Shown: piece by piece, positions 41,953-49,800 of the stretch
How positions within the stretch are numbered: the stretch's first letter is position 1
Layout of the letters: each line of letters opens with the position of its first letter
NCBI GenBank assembly: GCA_937876375.1
Contig: CALEHY010000007.1
Location: 1 to 60,851, forward strand
Reading direction: 5' to 3'
DNA: 60,851 nucleotides
Source of the DNA: an uncultured Clostridia bacterium
GTDB taxonomy: Bacteria > Bacillota > Clostridia > Oscillospirales > Acutalibacteraceae
Program-made: the position numbers and the translations under genes
Notes under the pieces: generated by a model
What the model saw: the letters and a program-made list of their open reading frames with translations, nothing else
What the model was told of the DNA's origin: nothing
Database searches by the model: none

Positions 41953-43377
41953 TTATCCCAAATAGTTCTTTGCATTAACCTTAACATTGTCGATAATGAC
42001 CTCAAAATGACAATGTGGACCAGTCGAATTTCCGGTCGAGCCAGATTTTGCAATCTGCTGTCCCTTTGTAACAGTCTGACCCTCATAAACCAGAATAGAC
42101 GAGTTATGAGCATAAAGAGTGACTATCTTTCTGCCCTTTTTGTCTGTTCCGTGGTATACCATAACATAGTATCCGTATGAATAATCAAGTCGTTTAACAG
42201 TAATAACAATACCCTTTTGTGCAGCAACAACCTTTGAGCCAGTAGGACAAGGAAAATCTGTACCACTGTGAGGTCTGCCATTGCTATAATATCCAAATGG
42301 TGCTGACACTCCATAATGTCCAGGCACTGGATAGCACATTGACAGCACTGCATTTGAGCCAGAGAACAATGTTCCAGTAGTAGAGCCAACATTGGTATCC
42401 TGTGATGAGCCACTGCCAGTAGTGGACACAGCTGTTGTGACCTCCTCTGGTGCCTTTAGACCAGCTAGCAGGTCATCAATCTCCTTGTTAACACTCTCTA
42501 GCAACGCCTCGTCCTCGTTACGAAACTCGCCATACATTTGGGTCTTTTGGGCGTATTGTGCTAGCAGAGCATCGCTCTGTGCTCTCTTTTCAGAGATTTG
42601 GATTTTCTTTGTTGCGACCTCTGATTGCTTGGACTCAATCTTTGATTGTTCGCTCTTTCGCTCGGTCATTTTTTCATCAAGCTGTAGCTTCTTTTTGTCC
42701 AAATCCTTCTTTTCGATATCGAGCTCGTCCTTGATTTCATTAATTTTCTTGATACTATCCTTTACCTCGTTCAAGAGCTTTGTATCATTTCTTGCAATCG
42801 CCCTAATCATCTGATATCTAGCGAAAAATTGGGACAAATCCTTGCTGGTGAGTAATGCAGCAAGCAGGCTATCCGAGCCAGAAATATACATTGCTCTCAG
42901 ACGCAAGCAGTATGCCTCGTATGTATCGTTAAACTTGTCATCAAGCTTTTCTAATTCATCATTAGCAGCATCAAATTTGCCTTGGAGCGCATTCATATCC
43001 TTTTTGAGCGATTTAACCTGATTGTCGATCGCATCAACCTTTGATTGAGCGTGTGATATCTCGCTGTCAAGCAGATTTAATTCCTCATTTAAATATCCAA
43101 TCTGCTCATCAAAAGCGTTGATATACTCCTCTGTCACTCTTGCAGACTCCTCTGTCTGTGCAAGGAGCTTTTCGCTCTCCTCTAGTTTCTTTTCTAATTC
43201 TTCACGCTGTGTGACGAGATTTTTTTCTGCCTCCTCGACCGATAGCTCGCTATCCGCCACCTCGGTAGTAGGCTTGGTAGTGCTCTCCTTTTCATCAGCA
43301 AGGGCATATGCCGAGCTACTGAACACTACACACAGCGCTAGTAATATAGATAAAATTTTTACAAATCTGTTTTGCAT
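41953..43377 (-). CDS. PcsB-like secreted M23 peptidoglycan hydrolase, paralogue 2
   Basis: This 474-residue protein has a signal peptide (residues 1-26), a long coiled coil (about 45-300), a Ser/Thr/Gly linker and a C-terminal M23 domain with HSGTDFP, LYAHN and PHCHFE intact. The start is placed at 43377 by alignment with the next paralogue (MQNRFVKILSILLALC against MKNRALKILSILMAVC). An ATG at 43410 overlaps the previous stop (ATGA) and is an alternative. It may cut peptidoglycan on its own or under another regulator, because FtsEX already has its own copy at 10315-11568. Confidence 0.88.
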   Translation of the reverse strand: MQNRFVKILSILLALCVVFSSSAYALADEKESTTKPTTEVADSELSVEEAEKNLVTQREELEKKLEESEKLLAQTEESARVTEEYINAFDEQIGYLNEELNLLDSEISHAQSKVDAIDNQVKSLKKDMNALQGKFDAANDELEKLDDKFNDTYEAYCLRLRAMYISGSDSLLAALLTSKDLSQFFARYQMIRAIARNDTKLLNEVKDSIKKINEIKDELDIEKKDLDKKKLQLDEKMTERKSEQSKIESKQSEVATKKIQISEKRAQSDALLAQYAQKTQMYGEFRNEDEALLESVNKEIDDLLAGLKAPEEVTTAVSTTGSGSSQDTNVGSTTGTLFSGSNAVLSMCYPVPGHYGVSAPFGYYSNGRPHSGTDFPCPTGSKVVAAQKGIVITVKRLDYSYGYYVMVYHGTDKKGRKIVTLYAHNSSILVYEGQTVTKGQQIAKSGSTGNSTGPHCHFEVIIDNVKVNAKNYLG

Positions 43378-43406
43378 GGGTAAAATTCTTCTTTCGCCAA
43401 AGTAAA

Positions 43407-44738
43407 TCATCGTAAATACTGGACTGGATTTTTTGCATCGCTCTGGTTTGGACCACCAACCCTAACCTCAAAATGACAATGTGGTCCGGTCGAATTGCCA
43501 GTTGTACCAGAATATGCTATCTGCTGTCCCTTTTTTACGCTCTGTCCCTCTTTAACGAGGATATCATTGTTATGGGCATAGAGGGTATAGACCCTTTCGC
43601 CCTTTTTTGTCAATTTGTTATGACGGATAACGACATAATGACCATAGCTATAGTCAAGCAACTTGACTAATATCACTGTTCCGTCCTCTGATGCGACAAT
43701 TTTTTCATTCTCATTCCCATCGGTAGAAAAATCACAGCCACTATGACCATCATAATCACCAAATCCACATGTCACCCTAGTATAACTAGGGCAAGGATAT
43801 GTCAGATGAATGAATCTATCTGCCTTGTTGGTAGTGTCGCTGTCTTTGTCGTTTGTTGTAGATGGGCTCTCTAGCTGGTATCTCTTGTCAGCAAATGCTA
43901 TTGCCTCATCAATCTCCTTTAGCTCGGCACTGGTGATATCACGATATTCGCCATATTCCCTAGTCTTGTCTGCAAGCTGTTTTAGTAGGCTGTTTGCCTC
44001 TGCCTGCTCATCCTCAATAACTGTCCTCTGCCTAGCCAAATCCTCTTGTTTTTCAAAGAGTAATGACCTTTCACGCTTTAGCTCTGCCTTGCTCTCCTCT
44101 AGCCTAACTTGAGCAAGAGTGATACTGCTCTGCTTTTGCTCCAATACCTTGCTAGAGCGTTCGAGCACCTCTGCCCTTTTGCGCATATTACGGAGCATTT
44201 CGCTATCGTGTTTTGCTACCGATGACACCATCTGAATACGATTAAGCATCATTGATATTCCATCACATCCAACCACTAGCGACAAAAAATTGTTTAGCCC
44301 ACCACCAGAGATATATAGTGCTCTCAATCGTCCACAGCATTCGTCATACGCTATGGAAAAATCTGCCTCTGCCTCTTGCCTTTCAGCCTTTAGTAGTGGG
44401 ATGTCCTGCTCCATATTGTATAGCGAATTTTCGTTATCGATTATATCCTGCTCGATAGCGATAATCCTACTATTATCGCTGGCGATTTCCTGCTCTGCAA
44501 CAGCGTATTGCTCCCTCAAAATCGCTAGTCGTTTATCAAGAGTGTTGATATACTCCTTCGTGCTCTTGCTTTCGTCACCTAGCTTCTTTAGGCGTTCGTC
44601 GATACCATCTAGGCTTCGCTGTAGGTCAGCACGATGCTGTTCTAGGCTCTCTGCACCGATAACAACGCTAGGTGTACCACACCAAATGAGGCACACAGCC
44701 ATCAAAATCGACAATATTTTCAATGCACGATTTTTCAT
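43407..44738 (-). CDS. PcsB-like secreted M23 peptidoglycan hydrolase, paralogue 3
   Basis: This 443-residue protein has the same layout: signal peptide (1-29), coiled coil (about 30-280) and a C-terminal M23 domain with HSGCDFS, LYAHN and PHCHFE. The start is the ATG at 44738 with AGAGGG 6 nt upstream. It heads the seven-gene run that ends with the transglutaminase-like protein. An inverted repeat (44791-44832) surrounds a TATAAT about 65-80 nt upstream. It is closest in sequence to the protein encoded next, so the pair probably arose by tandem duplication. Confidence 0.87.
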   Translation of the reverse strand: MKNRALKILSILMAVCLIWCGTPSVVIGAESLEQHRADLQRSLDGIDERLKKLGDESKSTKEYINTLDKRLAILREQYAVAEQEIASDNSRIIAIEQDIIDNENSLYNMEQDIPLLKAERQEAEADFSIAYDECCGRLRALYISGGGLNNFLSLVVGCDGISMMLNRIQMVSSVAKHDSEMLRNMRKRAEVLERSSKVLEQKQSSITLAQVRLEESKAELKRERSLLFEKQEDLARQRTVIEDEQAEANSLLKQLADKTREYGEYRDITSAELKEIDEAIAFADKRYQLESPSTTNDKDSDTTNKADRFIHLTYPCPSYTRVTCGFGDYDGHSGCDFSTDGNENEKIVASEDGTVILVKLLDYSYGHYVVIRHNKLTKKGERVYTLYAHNNDILVKEGQSVKKGQQIAYSGTTGNSTGPHCHFEVRVGGPNQSDAKNPVQYLR

Positions 44739-44790
44739 CAAAATCCCTCTTGGATATACGCACAAAAGCATATACGTATACATAATAATA

Positions 44791-44832
44791 TTAGCATATT
44801 TATTATTATATGTAAAATGAAAATTATGCTAA
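44791..44832. promoter_or_regulatory. Inverted repeat around a putative promoter of the hydrolase operon
   Basis: TTAGCATA (44791-44798) and TATGCTAA (44825-44832) flank an AT-rich core with TATAAT on the minus strand. No good -35 is seen, so it may be an activated promoter. Confidence 0.35.
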
Positions 44833-44850
44833 TTTTTAAAAAATTAAAAA

Positions 44851-44879
44851 ATGCACCTTACAAAATCTGCAAGGTGCAT
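44851..44879 (-). terminator. Terminator after pyrG
   Basis: Stem ATGCACCTT (44851-44859) / AAGGTGCAT (44871-44879) followed on the minus strand by TTTTTTAATTTTTT, 14 nt past the pyrG stop. Confidence 0.85.
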
Positions 44880-44893
44880 ATATAATATATTAA

Positions 44894-46510
44894 TTACTTA
44901 TTCTTATTATAGTTATAAGCTGCTGTGACGAAGCCATTAAACAATGGGTGTGGCTTGTTAGGTCTGCTCTTGAACTCTGGGTGGAACTGACCAGCAACGA
45001 ACCAAGGATGCTCTGGCAATTCTATCATCTCGACAATATGATTGTCTGGACTTGTACCAGCAAAAATCATACCACCCTCTAGTAGCTTATCTCTGTAGTC
45101 ATTATTGACCTCGTATCTATGACGATGACGCTCCATAATCTGCTCTGCGCCATACAGCTGATACGACTTGCTCTCCTTGTTGAGCACACAAGGATATTCA
45201 CCAAGACGAAGAGTACCACCAAGGTCGGTTAGACTCTTTTTCTCTGGCAAAATATCGATAACTGGATATGGTGTGTCTGGGTTAATTTCGGCAGAGTTAG
45301 CGTCCTTTAGACCTAGCACATTTCTAGCAAATTCAATAATCGCAATCTGCATTCCAAGACAGATACCAAGATATGGAATGCCCCTTGTCCTAGCATAGTT
45401 ACAAGCAAGAATTTTGCCCTCAATACCCCTTGAGCCGAAGCCACCAGGCACAAGAATACCATCAGCATCGCCCAAAATCTCGTCCAAATCAACGCTATCA
45501 CCCTCTAGGCTTTCAGAGTCAATCCAGTTGATATCAACAGCCGAACGAGTAGCGATACCACCATGCTTTAGTGCCTCGTTAACAGATATGTATGAGTCGT
45601 GTAGCTCAACATATTTACCGACCATAGCAATCTTAACTCTCTGCTTTGGATTGCGAAGAGCGTATAGCATATTCTCCCAATCAGTCAAATCCTGCTCTGG
45701 AGCGTCGATACCAAGCTTCTTTAGGACAACCTCGTCCATTCTCTGCTCCTTTAGCATCATTGGTACAGCATAGAGTATGTCACAGTTGTTATTTTCGATA
45801 ACACATTCCTTGTCGACATTACAGAATAGCGCAACCTTGCGCTTGATATCATCAGTAAGTGTGTGCTCTGTACGACACACTATGATATCTGGGTGAATAC
45901 CGAGCGATAGCATCTCCTTTACAGAGTGCTGTGTTGGCTTGCTCTTTAGCTCATCAGACGCAGCAAGATAAGGCACTAGCGTCACATGAATGAACACACA
46001 ATTCTCCCTACCAACGTCAACAGCAAACTGTCTAATAGCCTCGATGAATGGCTGGCTCTCGATATCACCGATAGTACCACCAATCTCAACAAGACAAATC
46101 TCGGCACCACTGTTGTCACCATTTTCGTGAATAGTACGCTTAATCTCGTTAGTCACATGTGGGATAATCTGTATGGTCTGTCCACCATAAACACCTTTAC
46201 GCTCATCAGATATAACCTTCCAGTACACTCTACCAGAGGTCAAGTTTGAATTTTGCGACAAAGACTCGTCAATAAATCTCTCATAATGGCCTAAATCAAG
46301 GTCAGTCTCTGCACCATCGTCAGTAACGAACACCTCACCATGCTGAACTGGGTTCATAGTACCAGGGTCAACATTTAGATATGGGTCGAGCTTTTGTGCT
46401 GTAACCTTTAAGCCACGAGCCTTTAGTAGTCTGCCAAGAGAAGCCGCAGTAATACCCTTGCCAAGACCAGAAACAACGCCACCAGTGACGAAAATATATT
46501 TCTTTTGCAT
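44894..46510 (-). CDS. pyrG: CTP synthase
   Basis: This 538-residue enzyme aminates UTP to CTP using glutamine. The N-terminal synthetase domain begins KYIFVTGGVVSGLGKGI. The class I glutamine amidotransferase domain (about 290-535) has the catalytic Cys in YLGICLGMQ and the His/Glu in FHPEFKSRP. The length is standard. The start is the ATG at 46510, preceded by GGGGGAC. Its promoter is separated from the gene by a 15-bp intrinsic terminator, so expression is very probably controlled by attenuation. Confidence 0.97.
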   Translation of the reverse strand: MQKKYIFVTGGVVSGLGKGITAASLGRLLKARGLKVTAQKLDPYLNVDPGTMNPVQHGEVFVTDDGAETDLDLGHYERFIDESLSQNSNLTSGRVYWKVISDERKGVYGGQTIQIIPHVTNEIKRTIHENGDNSGAEICLVEIGGTIGDIESQPFIEAIRQFAVDVGRENCVFIHVTLVPYLAASDELKSKPTQHSVKEMLSLGIHPDIIVCRTEHTLTDDIKRKVALFCNVDKECVIENNNCDILYAVPMMLKEQRMDEVVLKKLGIDAPEQDLTDWENMLYALRNPKQRVKIAMVGKYVELHDSYISVNEALKHGGIATRSAVDINWIDSESLEGDSVDLDEILGDADGILVPGGFGSRGIEGKILACNYARTRGIPYLGICLGMQIAIIEFARNVLGLKDANSAEINPDTPYPVIDILPEKKSLTDLGGTLRLGEYPCVLNKESKSYQLYGAEQIMERHRHRYEVNNDYRDKLLEGGMIFAGTSPDNHIVEMIELPEHPWFVAGQFHPEFKSRPNKPHPLFNGFVTAAYNYNKNK

Positions 46511-46525
46511 AATTTTGTCCCCCTA

Positions 46526-46572
46526 CAAATAAAAAAAGAGATGGGTGTACACGAGAACGTGTACACCCATCT
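46526..46572 (-). terminator. Attenuator-type terminator in the pyrG leader
   Basis: A perfect 15-bp stem AGATGGGTGTACACG (46539-46553) / CGTGTACACCCATCT (46558-46572) with a 4-nt loop, followed on the minus strand by CTTTTTTTATTTG. It lies between the promoter and the start codon, beginning only about 4 nt after the predicted transcription start. Confidence 0.88.
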
Positions 46573-46582
46573 GTACTTACTT

Positions 46583-46611
46583 ATTATACGCTCATTAAAT
46601 CAAAAAATCAA
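46583..46611 (-). promoter_or_regulatory. Sigma-A promoter for pyrG
   Basis: TTGATT (46606-46611), 17 nt and TATAAT (46583-46588) on the minus strand. The start site should be near 46576. Confidence 0.8.
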
Positions 46612-46629
46612 TACCTAAAAAACAAAAGA

Positions 46630-46655
46630 GTGGATTTGGGTCACCCCAAATCCAC
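46630..46655. terminator. Terminator after the surface protein and its 54-residue companion
   Basis: 11-bp stem GTGGATTTGGG / CCCAAATCCAC with a 4-nt loop, followed by CTCTTTTG on the minus strand and CTTTTATT on the plus strand. Confidence 0.85.
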
Positions 46656-46677
46656 CTTTTATTAAATTGTTTAGCTG

Positions 46678-46842
46678 TTAAATGTAATATGCATCTAAAT
46701 CGATATCATCAAAGTCCCAACCTGAGCCAGGTGTAACAATATCAGTATTAGTACCCTCATAGCTTGTATTTGCTGATAGTGTGAGAATATCAGGTGTGTT
46801 AAACTTAACTACCTTAATCTCTGGTGTCTCAAATCTTGTCAT
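46678..46842 (-). CDS. 54-residue acidic small protein, companion of the CxxC surface protein
   Basis: This is a short gene with an excellent AAAGGAGGG site 9 nt before its ATG (46842). The protein starts MTRFETPEIKVVKFNTPD, continues through ILTLSANTS and ends in an acidic, aromatic tail (WDFDDIDLDAYYI). It lies 20 nt after the large surface-protein gene and before its terminator, so the two are cotranscribed. Short ORFs of the type xxPxIxVVxFxxxDIxTxS are common in Clostridia and have no known role that I can cite. The N-terminal part could be a recognition leader and the acidic tail a processed product, but no modification enzyme is nearby. Confidence 0.7.
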   Translation of the reverse strand: MTRFETPEIKVVKFNTPDILTLSANTSYEGTNTDIVTPGSGWDFDDIDLDAYYI

Positions 46843-46862
46843 AATTCAAAACCCTCCTTTAA

Positions 46863-49800
46863 TTAAGCGTTACGCTGAGCAATCTCTAGCTCAACAACAT
46901 CACCGTAAACATATTCGCCACCAACAAGCATATATGGTCTAGCATATACAGTTGTGTATGAGCCGAAGTCTGAGTGAATAGATACTGTGAACTCACCAAT
47001 GCTTGACTGCTTTTCGCTCTTTCCAACTACCATACCACCGATACCTCTGTCGATACCAGCGAATGTGAACAAATCAGTTCTAGCAGCAAGTTTTGGATTT
47101 ACAGTAGCGATAATACCCATCTCTGTAGCACTACCAAACTTGTTACAGTTGAATGCAACAGTCTGCATACCAGCGTTGTCAATGTATGAATACATACCAG
47201 TAATACCGATGAAATCTGTTGGATCATCAATAGCTCTGATATATACAATATCTCTGTGTGGAGCATGCATATAGAATGTGCTGTCAACGATAGCAAGTAG
47301 ATTATTGCAAGCTGCATCAGCATACATACCTACTCTTCTACCCTGTGAATCGAAACCAACGATCTCATCATAGTATGCGTTGTACTGGTCCTCACCCTTA
47401 ACGAGAACACCGTCAACACCGATGATATTGCACATTGCAGCCTCTTCTTCAGCAAGTACAGGAACATATGTAGCCATGTAGATATATTCCTTATCGTTAA
47501 CCTGCTGTAGCTCCCAACCAATGAACTCATAGAATGGAACGCTTGGACCAGTTGGGTGATTACTATCAATCTTGTCAATAGTATCATAGTACTTAACAGC
47601 AACTGTTACACCGTTAATACCCATGTATGTAGCTGTGTAAATATCAGTAACTGGTACGTCGTCAGCAAGATAAACAGTAATCTCGATATTGCTTGTTACA
47701 ACTACCTTGAATGACTTGTTGTTATTTACAATTCTCTTGTCATCAATTGTAGCCTTGTAGATCTGCTCATCTCCATCAGCAGTGTATGTGTAAACATCAC
47801 CAGCAGAAACGATCTCCTCGATTGTCTCACCGTACTGAACGCCGTTCTTCTCTTGGTAAACAGTTACAACATAACCGATCTTCTCTAGGTCTGTAACAGC
47901 TGTGTTAATCATAGCTGCTGCATCATCGATATCCTTCTGTGTTACAGCATCATCAGCCATTGTCTTTGCATCTGCAAGTGCGGTCTGTAGGTTAGTCCAG
48001 CTATCAGTTGTGTAAAGCTCCTGCTTTAGAGCCTTTGCGCTCTCTACAGCAGCGTTGTATGAAGTATAATCACCAGTAGCTGGGTCAACTGTTTCTGTTC
48101 TAGAAATCTCATAGCCACAGTCCTCACAATATACAACTAGGTCATAAGAACCAGCCTTGCTAGCTGTTGGAGCTACAGGATTCTCTCTAACGCCCTCTGC
48201 AGGGTTGTGAGCCTCTGACTTTGAGTACAACTCACATACTGTACACTGCATATAGTGTGCATCAGCATCATCACGGTCTACCCAAGTCTGACCCTCATAG
48301 TCGTGACCAGCTGCCTGAACAGTCTGCTGTGCTACTGTAATAGTACCACAATCTGCACAATGCTTACCAGCTGTCAAACCAGTCTCTGTACAAGAATTCT
48401 CTACTGCTAGGTCATCAACGATATTAGTGTGATTGCTCATATCGTAGTCACCCTCAACACTAGGAATAGTGTCAGTAACATCGCATCTGTCACACTTTGA
48501 GGTCTGTGATGCAGTAACGCCCTTTGTCTGACAAGTTGCAACTACACCATCATCATTAGTGATATAGTTGTTGAATGCATGACCAAGAGCCTTGCTGTCG
48601 TTCATCCTTAATGTAATACCATTTAGTACAAGGAAGTCCTGATTTCGCTTTAGATCATAAGTGAATACAATCTCATCAGTATTTGTTAAAGTAAATGTTT
48701 CATCAAATTTTTGGCTATTACCATCATAGTGAGCAATTCGAGTGCCATCAGTTTCATGATCATAAACATCAATCCAAGAATTACCACCTGATGCGCTATA
48801 TGTATGATTGCTCAATTTGATTGTAATTTCATCAACTACGAATGGCAATTTGATAATCTGCTTGCCAGAACCAACATTACCATACAAATCAATGTATCTG
48901 TGTGCACTGCTTTCTGATGCAACACTCTTGTAATGCTTATTATCTGTACTACCACCTGTTTGGCTAATTACATTAGTAACAAATACACTACCATCAACTG
49001 TTCCGTTGCTACCATACAAATCAACAGGGCTAATTATTTCACCACAAACAGAGCAAACGCTAGCTAATTTCATATTGTCTGTACATGTTGCAGGAACAAC
49101 TTCTGAATTGTAAGAACAGTCGAATATATCAGATGAATTACATACAGTACAACGTCTTGTATGTGTTCCATTACCGTTGCTTATATACTCATAAGTATGA
49201 GCCTTTTTGTTCTGGAAATCGCCATTGTAAGTATCTTTACACTCTGTACAAGTATAGATTGTGTAACCTTCTTCTGCACAAGTAGGCTCAACTACCTTTG
49301 GGCTGTAATGATGCTGGTCTGTACCAGTAATTGCTTTACAAACAGCACAAGTAATATTATGAGAATCTGTATCCTTCTTTGAATAACTTGTTTCGTTGTA
49401 AGTGTGAGTTAGTGCAGTAACTGGCTGTGTATCAGTATCTAGAATTTCATCACATACTGTACAATATGTCTCAATATCATAAGAATATGTCTTATCCTCA
49501 TCACAAGAGGTAGCAAGCAATGTTTCTGCATCGACATTCTTTAGATTTACATTTCTTTTAGCTGTTGTATGTGCTTCAACCTCGTTAGCAATAGCCTTTT
49601 CGATAATATCTGCATCAACAGTGTACTTGTCTGCTGACCAAGAATATGTGTGATGACCCTCTGCATCATTGAATGCATGAGAATCTAGTGATGGAGCATC
49701 TACCTCTGTGCCTGGCTCAACAGTTTCTGAACCAACGCCAGTACCATCAGGTAGCTGGAATGTGATAGTAACCATACCAACCTGATGCTCTCTTGTCTGA

